In this document: in pieces, positions 43,219-53,600 of the stretch
How positions within the stretch are numbered: position 1 is the stretch's first letter
How the letters are laid out: each line of letters opens with the position of its first letter
NCBI GenBank assembly: GCA_000151295.1
Contig: GG745344.1
Span: 112,229-176,228 of the forward strand
DNA length: 64,000 nucleotides
Origin: Allomyces macrogynus ATCC 38327
Lineage: Eukaryota > Blastocladiomycota > Blastocladiomycetes > Blastocladiales > Blastocladiaceae
Reading direction: 5' to 3'
Program-made: the position numbers and the translations under genes
Notes under the pieces: generated by a model
Databases searched by the model: none
The model's input: only the letters and a program-made list of their open reading frames with translations
What the model was told of the DNA's origin: nothing

Positions 43219-43532
43219 ACCTGATGATGGAGAGCAGAGGGTAAGGTTGTTTAGTGTACCTATTGATATATAGTTTGGATTTTTGCGCAACAATGCGACT
43301 TTCCGCAACTGGTCGTGCCAACCAGTGGAGAAGATGACGGTGCGCGGCATCGTCACATCGCCCCACTTCCTCTCGATCATGGCCAAAGCAAGCGATTCAA
43401 AACTGATTCGTGTCAAACTGAGGAAAAACAATACATGGGTCCAAGAAACGGTATTTTTAGTGGGGCTTTGGCTTGAAGCCTACGTCAAGAGGCAATCGCA
43501 GCGATCAGCGGGCCATCGCGCAGCATTCTCGC
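43219..43532. other. Convergent 3' flanks of OXA1 and the ferredoxin gene
   Basis: 314 bases between two stop codons. No gene seen. Confidence 0.5.
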
Positions 43533-44072
43533 TCAGTGAGGACATGAAAACGCACCATCCACTGCCATGTTTCGCGTCGCGCTCGGAATCGTGACCTTGA
43601 TCCCGTCGAGTTCCTTGCACATGGCCACTTGGCACCCGAGCCGCGACCTACACCGATGCACCTCGTGAGAAAACCTTTTCACTACCACGATCCACGGCCA
43701 GGTGGAGACGTACGTGTCGGTCAACCCAAACGCCAAATCAAGCATATCGTTCTCCTCGTCGGTCGGTTCCGGGATCTTGTCGTAGAACGCCGGGTCCACG
43801 ACGACATGGCACGTCGAACAGGCCAGCGACCCTTCGCACGCGCCTTCGAGATCAATGTCGTTGGCGTGCGCCACGTCCAACAGCGACTCGTTCTCGTCGG
43901 CCTTGACGACGACCGTGTCGCCCTCGGCCGTGACAAATGTGACGTGGAAGTCGCCCGACCCGGCGGTCGCCTTGCCGTGGGCGCGCAGGGCGGTCGCGTG
44001 GAAGGAACGGGACGCAATGGGCGCAAGAGCGCGCGTCAAGTGCTGTCGCAGGGCGGCGCGGAGCAGGGACAT
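43533..44072 (-). CDS. YAH1: Mitochondrial adrenodoxin-type [2Fe-2S] ferredoxin
   Basis: Minus-strand exons 44072-43714 and 43647-43533, giving 157 residues. The 66-nt intron (GTACGT...TAG) is a multiple of three and open, so an unspliced reading would add 22 residues in the middle of the fold. The presequence is ~30 residues, Arg/Ala/Leu-rich. The cluster ligands are C79, C85, C88 and C125, in the CX5CX2CX36C spacing of adrenodoxins, with ACEGSLACSTCHV before the intron and RLGCQVAMC after it. The acidic helix DEENDMLDLAF matches the partner-binding helix. It carries electrons to Fe-S cluster assembly and to haem A or ubiquinone synthesis in the matrix. It ends VDGAFSCPH. Confidence 0.95.
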   Translation of the reverse strand: MSLLRAALRQHLTRALAPIASRSFHATALRAHGKATAGSGDFHVTFVTAEGDTVVVKADENESLLDVAHANDIDLEGACEGSLACSTCHVVVDPAFYDKIPEPTDEENDMLDLAFGLTDTYVSTWPWIVVVKRFSHEVHRCRSRLGCQVAMCKELDGIKVTIPSATRNMAVDGAFSCPH

Positions 44073-44563
44073 GGTTGGTGCTTGGTACGGGTTGGCTGCT
44101 GGTATTCGGTCGGAGAGTCGACCTTGCCGCTGCTGATGCTGCTCGATCCAGGCCGGGAATGTGCAAAATCGACGACGGGAGCGGGTGGGGAGCGCAGGTT
44201 CAAATGCGGCCGCTCGCGTGCTGGCGTCCTTGGTGTCGTTGATGGGGTTGGATCCAAGTTGTGTGCGGAAGGGTTGGCTGTCGATAGCCGACGGGTGTGT
44301 TGTGAGCAGTGATGGAGCAGCGAGCGATCACCACAGCGACCAAGTCCCAACACAGCACGGCGGTCCACATGGGCAGGGCCTTGCGACAGATCTGGCATGA
44401 CCAGCGCATGACTTGATGAATGACGTGGACGCTGCGCCCGAGAGACGCCTGCGGGACACTTCTCGGCCTGGCCGTTCGACGCTCTTAGCGACCAACGACG
44501 CAGCGCGCGGACGACGCCCGAAGACCCAACGATAATCCAGGCGCACGACGACTTGCTGCAACG
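44073..44563. other. Divergent promoter of the ferredoxin and KTI12 genes
   Basis: 491 bases between two start codons. No TATA box recognised. Confidence 0.5.
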
Positions 44564-45647
44564 ATGCCGCTCATTGTCCTCTCGGGCTTCCCATGCAGCG
44601 GCAAGACCACGCGCGCCGAGCAGCTGCGCGCCCACTTTGAAGCCACCCCGACCCCATGTCCCGAGGGCTGGCCCAAGGCCGTGCATATTGTCAACGACGA
44701 GGCACTACGCATCAGCCGATCCGACTACCAGACGGCAGCCACCGAAAAGAAGGCGCGCGCCGCGCTCCTCTCGGCCGTCGAGCGACTGCTCTCGCCCGAC
44801 GTGCTGGTCATTGTCGATGCCATGAATTACATCAAGGGATTGCGTTACCAGCTCTATTGCGTCGCACGAAACTTGACGACGCCGCATTGCGTTGTATGTT
44901 CGGCTTTCGATGTGTCAGTAATGCGCACCCGAGAGCACAGCAGCCCACCAAGCATATGGTCGCGATCTTTAGATCCAGTGCGGTGTCCAAGAGCCGGTCG
45001 CGCGCGAGTGGAACAGGGCACGAGGAGACGAGGGATACGACGAGAAGACGTGCGTCTGATGACGTTTCTCCTCACTGTCGTCTCCGCGCTCACACGCCCT
45101 GCTCGACCCGTAGGTTCGACGAACTCGTATCTCGCTATGAAGAACCCGACGGCAAGAACCGATGGGACGCCCCGCTCTTCTTTGTCATGTACTGGGACGA
45201 TTCGCTGCCGTTTGCCGCTATCGAGGACGCTATTGTCCACCGCAAGGCGCCGCCGCCCAACCAGTCGACCATGTCGGTGCGTTGCTGACGCTGTCCGCCC
45301 GATTGTGCGTCGATCCGACGACTGATTTTTCTTGTCACTTCATGTCCCCCCCCCCCCCCCCCCAGAAACCCTTGACCGAGACCAACTACGTCTACGAGCT
45401 CGACAAGGCCACGAATGAGCTCGTGCTCGCGTTTTTCCAGGCGCAGTCGAGCAACCCGCCGGGCGCCATGGTCACGCTCTTGGACTGCACGACCAAGATC
45501 CAGATCCCGGCCATGACCGTGGCGCTGGCCACGCTCAAGGGCATTCGGCGACAGTTTTTGAAGCTGAACCAGCAGCGCACGACCAATGACGTCGGCAAAG
45601 TCAAGGAGCTCTTCATTCATTTCTTGAGTGAGAGTGTGCACAAGTGA
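44564..45647 (+). CDS. KTI12: KTI12, Elongator-associated P-loop protein
   Basis: Exons 44564-44893, 44973-45049, 45114-45276 and 45366-45647, giving 283 residues. Introns are 79, 64 and 89 nt (GTATGT, GTGCGT, GTGCGT). The third intron ends in 18 C followed by AG (45346-45365). The P-loop GFPCSGKTT is at residues 8-16. Other family blocks are VHIVNDEALRISRSDY, VIVDAMNYIKGLRYQLYC, REWNRARGDEGYDE, the FEEPD-RNRWD equivalent SRYEEPDGKNRWDAPLF, and APPPNQST. KTI12 is a tRNA-binding ATPase that supports Elongator in wobble-uridine modification. The 3' splice site of intron 1 could alternatively be 6 bases further on. Confidence 0.93.
45346..45363 (+). repeat. Poly-C run (18 C) at the 3' splice site of KTI12 intron 3
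   Basis: The run is followed directly by AG and the next exon, so it is the polypyrimidine tract itself. Confidence 0.85.
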
Positions 45648-45830
45648 TGCGATTGCTAGGGCGCGGGCGTGATTGCGATTTTGTTGCCTCGTTTTTGGAA
45701 TCATCAAGTCTCTAGATTGCGACTTGATTTTGTATTTCAGGGCGCGCAGCAATCTGTTTCTGTCCCTTGTCCACAACCACCAGTCGCGTCTATTCATCGC
45801 CCCCGTCCCCAGTTCCAATCCGCGCTCCGC

Positions 45831-47573
45831 TCACGCCCAGGCCGTCTGCGCGAGCGCCGGCCGCGCCTCCCCACCACTCATCGCGCACAACTTGGACCGC
45901 AACGCCGCCGTCCGACCCATCAGCGCCGTACACTGCGCATAAAACGCGTTCAAGTCCTGGCGCCGCTGCGCGTCCCGCTCCTGCGTGTTCACTTCCACCA
46001 CCGGCACATTCTCCACCGCCAGCGCCCGTTCCGCCTGCATCGCTGCAATCAACGCGCGCAAACGTTCATTCTCCGACACCAACTGCGCGACCCGCGCCTC
46101 ATCCACCGCCCCGGCTGAGGCCTGCACATTCACACAACACTTGTTCTTGATCGCGCGCGCTCGCGACGCGTACCGCAGCGCATTCACCGTCTCCCCCACA
46201 TCCGCCTTGTCGCCGGACACGCACGCGACCATGACCGTGCGCGAATTCCCGCCGAGCGCCGGCTGCAGTAGCCGGCACAATTTGGCGTCGCGGTAGGGCA
46301 CGTGCGGTTGCGGGCTGGACGTCGGATTGGCTGCGCGCGCCGCTAGCGCCGAAATGACTTGCCCGAGAACGAGCAGGCCTTGGTTGATGGCAATACCTTC
46401 GCGCCGGCGGCCGCCTTCCGCGCGCGACCGCTTGAGCCGCTCGGAGCCGGCCAGATCGACAAAGTGGAATTTGGAGGCGAGCGTCGTGTGTGGCGCGCGG
46501 TGCTGCGTGAGGGCGAGGGTCAGGATCGCATGGGACCGGGAAGAGTGCGGGTTCATGGAGGTTGCGCCGGTCGTGCGGTTGGCGAGACCTTGGTGCAGGA
46601 AACTATGGTGGAGAGCGGAGGCGGAGATCAGATGAGCGCGCGTGAGTTCGTTCGGGGGGGGGGGGGGGGGCAAAGATGGGATTCGCGTACGCAAGACATT
46701 CGGCGGCCGATGTCACAGTGCGTTCGGTCGCGCCCAGGACAAACACGTTGCCCGAAGGATCCTCGCGCAGCGTGAGCCCGGACCGCGCTGCCGACCCACC
46801 CGGACTGCTCGACGGCGAGGTGGTGGTCGAAGGCGGCACGAGCAAGTCGATAATGTCCTCGTTGTAGATTTCGACCAGGGACAGTTTGGCCTTCACGGCC
46901 ATGGCGTCGTCGCTGACAGTGTCGAAGATGGCGCGCAGAGCACGCGGAATGATGCCTGCACAGTTTAGGATGTGAGCAGGACGACGCGTCCCTTTGTCTG
47001 ATTCCGAGAACGGTCGGAGCGGTACCTTGCTGCTCTACTTCGCGTGGCAGCGTTGCGGTACCCATCGTATACGACTTGCCGCTGGCTGTTTGGCCGTAAG
47101 CAAAGACAGTCGCGTTAAACCCGTTGGTAAACGCGTCGACGAGCGGCGCGACCGTTTGCTCGTACCTACCAGCAAATCCGTGTCAAAACCCATCCCGACA
47201 GTTCCATATCACAAAAACGCATGACGTACACGTCGTTCTGCACCGCGTCGGGCCCAAACACGGTATCAAACTCAAACTCGAGCGTCTGTGTCGCCATCGC
47301 CGCTGATCCCGCAAGCGAGTTGGTGCTCCCCAGCGCCGACCCGACCCCCGGGCTCGGCGACAGACTCGCGTCGGATCCCCAGGCACTGACGGGCGGCGTG
47401 CGCGGGCGCGCCAACGACGAATTGGCCGAGGACGGCGGCGAGCTCATGACGGGGGAGGGCACGGTCACGGCGACGCGGGAACGGTCATGGCAGTGCACGA
47501 CGGGCGGGTCGGTGTCAGCTGCGGAAGACTTGGGCGGGCGCACGCGCACAGCGACGTGCACGCGCGAGTTCAT
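45831..47573 (-). CDS. Kinesin with N-terminal motor and very short tail
   Basis: Minus-strand exons 47573-47230, 47165-47026, 46955-46691 and 46602-45831, giving 506 residues. Introns are 64, 70 and 88 nt (GTACGT, GTACCG, GTACGC), the last containing a 17-base poly-C. Motor motifs in order: [14 protein letters not shown] at the start, a Ser/Pro-rich insert (~35-85), [20 protein letters not shown] with P-loop at residues 139-146, [22 protein letters not shown] (switch I), [10 protein letters not shown] (switch II) and [18 protein letters not shown]. Short coiled coil ([20 protein letters not shown]) and ~50 more residues finish it. The motor resembles the kinesin-4 type, but the long stalk of that family is absent, so subfamily is uncertain. 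Confidence 0.9.
46654..46670. repeat. Poly-G/poly-C run (17) in the kinesin third intron
   Basis: On the gene strand it is C17 about 20 bases after the 5' splice site, not next to the 3' splice site. Confidence 0.85.
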
Positions 47574-48403
47574 GGTTGCGGGTGGGTGTGGGTGGACGGC
47601 GAATGCGCAGCTGGTTGGAGTTGGGACTGGCCCTTCTGACACGTCGGTGACTCGGGCTCGGTGTCTGGAGCGGAGCGCGCGCAAGCTAAAGCGGTTGCAG
47701 GGAGTCGCAGTCGTCTATGTCTTTCAGGATTGCAGAGAGCTTGCAGCTGCGTGGTGCGGCCGCGTTGTCGCCGTCGTCGTCGCCGTTGCGCGGATCTTGA
47801 GAGGAGGATGAGCGCTTGCGGGTGCATCTCTCTGCTCTCGGAGTATGGCTCGTCAAAGTCTTCAAAAGGAGGGTATGCTCATTTGCGTCACTTGCAGATA
47901 AATCGTTTCTATGGGAAATCCTGGTCGAAGTCACATTGCGGTCCCAGGCAGTAAGTGACACAAAAGCAAAGCAAAATCGCCGCCAGAACGTGCTCAGGAT
48001 GTAGCTCGGAAAGCTCGAGGAAAAGTGCGTCAGTCGGCCGATTTTCCCACCGTGCGGGGGGAAGCTCAAGACGGCCTCCCAACAGACGGCCTGATCACTT
48101 TTGCTTGTCCACTCTCGCTTCTCTCTTCTCCTCTCTCCCCCGCTCCTCGCGGCCGTCCTCCAGTTCTCCACTGCTCTCGTCGCGCTGCAACGCCGTCTTT
48201 GCCAGCTTCTGCACGAAACTGCCAGTAATTACCCCACCATGATGATGATGACGACCAGTGTCCAGTCTGCTGCACGTCCAACTAATTCGGCTCCGGCGTC
48301 TCCAATCCATCCAATTTGCCAACCATGACCACCAGCCAGCACCCTGCTCTCTGCTGCAAGCGCATCCTCTACCAAGCCGCTGCTCAACTGCGACGACACC
48401 AAC
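47574..48403. other. Divergent promoter of the kinesin and Tra2-like genes
   Basis: 830 bases with a CT-rich stretch at ~48110-48185 that may be part of the Tra2-like promoter or leader. No other gene recognised. Confidence 0.5.
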
Positions 48404-49881
48404 ATGTCTGCCTCGCCCGCTCCGGCCTCCCCAACGGCTCCAGCCCCGGCCTCGCCCATTCGCGAGTACAACCAGCAGGTCGCCGCGCGCGAAGCCGCCG
48501 ATGCTGCCGCTGCCGTCGCTGCTGCTGCTGCTCTGGCCGACGCCGCTGCGGCCGCCGACGAAGCCGCAATTGCTGCTGCTGCCGCCGCTGCGGCCGCCGC
48601 AGCTGATGGGACTGCTGCGGTTTCGAAGCCGGTGTCGGCCTTGCCTAACGAAAAACCGGCCGCGCCCGCGTCATCGTATGCCGGCGACGACCTCGACGAC
48701 GACCGTGACGCTGCCAACCCGGGCAACCAGCTCTACGTGCGCGGCCTCGGGTTCCGGTGCACGGAAGAGGACGTGCGCGAGCTGTTTGAGCCCTATGGGC
48801 CGGTACGTTTTGGCTTTGGTCTCGACTTCGGTGGTGGTTCTGGTGGTTGGCGCTCACAAGGACGCGGACATGGTCAACTCACTGATTTGCTTCTTGCCAT
48901 AAACGCCAACCAACCGACCGCAGATCCTGGAACTCAGTCTCGTGCGCGATCCGCACTTGAACGAGTGCCGCGGGTTCGCCTTTGTCAAGTTTGCCACCAT
49001 TGAAGAGTCGCAAAAGGCCATTGAAGGCGAAAATGGGCGCGAGTTCCGCGGGCGCACGCTAATTGTGGAGCATGTGCGTTATTTTTTCCCTGATGGCGGT
49101 CTCATTTTGACTGCCATGAGGTGCAGAGCACTGACCTGCCCCTTTTTTTCTCGATCATTCTTGTAGTCACGCCGCACGCGCCCGCGTCCAAAGACGCCCG
49201 GCGAGTACCTTGGCCGGCACCCGCCGCGTCGCGGTCCGTGTCCCCTTCGTCCTCTTGATCACCCCGTCGCCACAGTACTGACACTCACCCTACTGCCCCA
49301 CAGAGTTCCACGACCGCGCGCGGCGCCCCTACGGCAGCGAGCGGCCCTACGACCGCGACCGCGGCTACGACCGGTCCTATGACCGAGGCGGGTACCCGCC
49401 GCGCGACCGCTCTTACGACCGCCCGTCTTATGACCGCGGCGGGTACGACCGCCCGGCCTACGACCGCGGTGCGCCCTACTATGGCTCGGGCGGCGGGTAT
49501 TCGGGGTACGGCCGCGACCGCGACCCGTACTCCGCGCGCGAACGGTCGCCGCCGCGGTCCTCGGCGCCGCGCGAACAATACGCGGCCGCCGGCGGCGACT
49601 ATGCCGGGTATTATGCGGGTGCGGGCGGCCGCGAATATGGCGGGTACGACCGCGAGTACCTGCCCCCACCGCCGCCGCGGTCGGTACCGCGGGACGCCTA
49701 CCCGCCGCGGGACCGCAGCGCAGGAGGGTACGCGCCTGACCGTCGCGCGCCGCCGATGCCGGTGCCAGGTGGCGTGGACGACGTGTATGCCGCGTATAGC
49801 GGCGGGCGCGGCGCGACGGCGGCGCCGGGGGCCGATTATGGGTATGGCGCGGCGCGTGGGGACGAGTATGGGCGGCGGTGA
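48404..49881 (+). CDS. Tra2-like RNA-binding splicing regulator
   Basis: Exons 48404-48802, 48924-49073, 49167-49233 and 49304-49881, giving 397 residues. Introns are 121, 93 and 70 nt (GTACGT, GTGCGT, GTCCGT). The N-terminal ~70 residues are Ala/Pro-rich low complexity. One RRM covers ~108-185 with RNP2 LYVRGLGF and RNP1 RGFAFVKF. Directly after it comes RRTRPRPKTPGEYLGRHPP, matching the Tra2 linker (KRAHTPTPGIYMGRPT). The C-terminal ~190 residues repeat YDRGGYDR-like units rich in Tyr, Asp, Arg and Gly rather than SR dipeptides. Tra2 proteins bind exonic enhancers and steer splice-site choice in the nucleus. The linker makes Tra2 likelier than a generic cold-inducible RRM protein. Confidence 0.85.
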
Positions 49882-50657
49882 TCTGGGGGGGGGGGGGGGT
49901 ATGGGTCGAGGATGGACACGTCAATGTCGTGAGTAGCGGTGAGCTGGCAAATGAATATTGAGTTTTTCCGTTTCTGCCCTCGTTGCTCGCGTTGCTCGTC
50001 GTCGTCGTCGTCGTCGTGCTGGCGTCGTTGGCTGGCCTGCCGCATGGGGGAGGTGAGTGGATGTGGCCAAACGCGGTGCTGGCAGAGAGTGCAAGATCCT
50101 GATCAGGATTTGATTCTCGTTCTGCTTGCTGCGGTCACTGCGAGCGCTGCGGTGCAAAACCCAGATTGCGCACCCCACAGCTTTGCTGGAAACTCCGTCG
50201 CGAAATGCCAGCCTTTGGCGAGGATTGGGCAGCTTGCACATCGCCAAGTCGCCAACTTCCACCTTGTCTTCCAAGTTGACCTGCATTGTCGGCCCACCAC
50301 GCCCAACGCACCAACTTGGACCGCCTGCCCGCGGCACTGCCCGCACTGAACGCAGAGAACGCTCAAGTCCACGCTCGAATCGGCCGCCGCCCGCGCGCCG
50401 GCCGCCCGTCGAGTCGCGAGTCGAGACGCGCCAGTGATCAGCAACGATTGCCGAAGCTCCTCGACGACCTGTCAACACGCGCCGATCCGCCCTTTGACGC
50501 GCCGTGCCGCCGCCACTGCTGGCCGCGCCATCCATCTGCGCGCACTCGCGCCCGCTCCCCTCTCTGCGGGTCTTCCTGGGTCCCTGCTGCCCACCAGCTC
50601 CACCGTTGATCCTGACGGCCGTCTGTCCCCGTCCTCGCGCGCCAATCCGCCACCACC
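49882..50657. other. Intergenic, upstream of SEC7
   Basis: Contains a 15-base poly-G run at 49885-49899, three bases after the Tra2-like stop codon, and a short (GTC)n run at ~49999-50020. No gene recognised. Confidence 0.55.
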
Positions 50658-53600
50658 ATGAACGGCCATGCCGGCGCGGCGCAGTCGCAGCTGCGCGCCG
50701 TCTCGCAGGCGAGCGGTGCCGCCAACCCGGCCGCCGTCTTTGTCGTCGACGCGCTGCAGAAGATGCTCGCGCTCAAGGACGTGCGCCGGCTGCCCAAGCT
50801 CAAGGACTCGTCGTCAGCCGCGCTGAGTACGTCCTTTTGGCGTGCATACTCAGGACGCAAGGGGACGGCTAACGGGCCCTTGCGGATCGAGAATGTGCGG
50901 CAGCTGTCCCTGAACGAGAGAACGGGACTGACGGCGATATGCGCACCTTGCATCGACTAGACAAGCTGAAGACGCTCATTGACGAGGCCTCGTCCGACAC
51001 GACACCAAGGTATGCGCGCCTCGTCTTGTTACGCTCTTGCGACTGCACCCGCGTCGTTCGCGTGGCGCCAGAGAAGGGACCCTCGACTGACCTTTTGCCC
51101 TTTCCGTTCGCTAGCGGCATGAACCTGCTCACGCCCGAGGTCATGCGCGCCATGTTCGAGCCCTTCCAGCTCGCCTGCGCGTCGCGGTCCGCGGCCCTGA
51201 TCGCTATTTCGCTCGACTGCATTTCCAAACTCATTTCCTACAACGTGCTCGTCGACCGTGACGTGGCCTCGGTCGCGCAGCAAGACGTTGAGTCGATGCC
51301 GGACTTGCTCAATGCCACGTCCTCGTCGTCACCATCCGGCGGTGCCGCGAGCGATGCGTCCGGGAACGAGTCACGCTCACTGCTCGACGTCGCGATCGAT
51401 CTGATTTGCGAGTGCAATATCGGCGAAAACACCGACGAAAAAGTACACTTGCAAGTGATCAAGGCGCTGCTCGCCGCCGTCTCGTCGACGGGGGTCCCGA
51501 TCCACGGCAACGTGTTGCTCAAGGCCGTGCGCACGTCTTGGAACATTTATCTCGTCACCAAGTCGATCACGATCCAGACAGTCGCGCAGGGCGCGTTGAC
51601 GCAAATGATCAATGTCATTTTCGCGCGTGCCGCGACAACACCCAACCCGCTCATGGCGCGGTCAAGCGCCGGGCGCGCAAGCACGATTGGAACGAATGCG
51701 GTGAGGTCCTCGCTCGCACCGAGTATGGTGTCGGCACCGCCGTCGCAGATTCGACCGGAGGTCGTGGAACCAACACCGGCTAACTCGCCGCCGGGGTCGC
51801 CCGATTTGGCTGCGGCCGTGGCGACTGCGATCCCGCCGTCGCCGCACGTTCCGCACGCGCCGCCGCTCTCTGACGACGACACCGAGGACACGCGCACGCG
51901 CGGTGACGAGGATGTCGAGGACGACGCTGAGCGACCTGCGTCCAGCACCCCAGCGACGGGTTCCGTGCCCGACTCGCCCGCGACCACGACCGCAGTCCCG
52001 GCGACTCCACACCTCGACGCACGACGCGGGTCGGTGCAGTTTTTCGAGGACCCGGCCACGGCCACGACCAACGAGCTATTTGTGCGTGACGCTTACCTGG
52101 TCTTCCGCGCGCTGTGCAAGCTCTCGACCAAAGCCGTCAGCGACTCGACCTCGCTCGACGTGCGGTCGGCATCGATCAACTCGCGCGTGCTCTCACTGCA
52201 ACTGATTCAGCTGTGCGTCACATCCTACACGGCCGTCTTCATGCGCGGGTGCTATGTCCCGCCCGCACCGCCGGCACCGCCCGGATCAGCGTGGGCGCCG
52301 TCGACGTTCCTCGAGGCGACGCGCGCGTACCTCGGCCTGGCTGTCGGGCGAGCACTGGCGTCGCCGATCCCGCCGATATACAAGGTCGCGCTCGACGTGT
52401 TTGTGGAACTCGTCCTGCACCTGCGGCAAAGCCTGAAAAAGGAAATCGAGGTACTACTCAGCGAAGTCGTGCTGAGCATTCTCGAAATGCGCGCGGCAAC
52501 CTCCGCACAAAAGGCCGCGATTCTGCAAGCGCTCACGAAAATCATGGCGCGCCCACAAGTCGTTGTCGAGATTTACATCAACTACGACTGTAACCCGGAC
52601 GCGCTCGATAACATTTACGAGCGCATCATGAACTTGGCCGCGCGGCAAGTCACGGCGCCGCCCTCGATGCTGCCGCCACTCGATCCGGCAAACGACCCGG
52701 CGGCCGCCGCCGCACAGGACGTGCACAAGGTCGCGCTCACGACCTTGTGTACCGGGCTCAAGTCGCTCGCAGAGTGGATTGCAATTCATCGCGCGCCGCG
52801 GCCGCTGTCGGCGTCGCAGGTCGGCACTGCCGCGGCATCGACAGCCGCGGACTCGGGCACGGGCGGGTCGCTTGCGGTGCCCGGTTTGGCAGCAGCGGCA
52901 GCGACGCACGGCCGCGCGCCGTCGATGGTCGGGTCGTTGGCTGACGGCGTGAATGGGTCGGCGAGCGATGCCGGGACCGTGGGTGGCCGGCCGCCATCGG
53001 TCGTGGGCGCGGGCGCGGACCTGGCCGTTGCGGCCGATAACCCGGAACAGCTCGAGACGAGCAAGCAGAAGAAGACGGTCTTGACCGAGGCGATTCAGCA
53101 GTTCAACCGCAAGCCTAAGCGCGGGTTGCAGTACCTGGTCAATCACGGCATGCTCACGGCGAACCCGGGCGAGATTGCGCAGTGGCTGCACAATACCGAA
53201 GGGCTCAACAAGCAGTCACTCGGCGAGTATCTCGGCGAGGGCGACCCGGAGGCGATTGCCGTGATGCACGCGTTTGTCGACCAGCTCGACTTCACGGGCA
53301 TGACGTTTGTCGATGCGATGCGCGAGTTCCTGCAGCAGTTTCGATTGCCCGGCGAGTCGCAAAAGATTGATCGCATGATGCTCAAGTTTGCCGAGCGGTA
53401 TTACACGAACGCCAAAGTCGATCCGGACAATGTCTTTGCCAACCCCGACGCCGCCTACGTCTTGGCGTATTCGGTGATTTTGCTCAACACCGACTTGCAC
53501 TCGCCGCAGGTCAAGAAGCGCATGACCAAGGACGACTTTTTGCGCAACAACCGCGGCATCAACGATAACCAGGACTTGCCCGTCGATTTTTTGCACGAGA

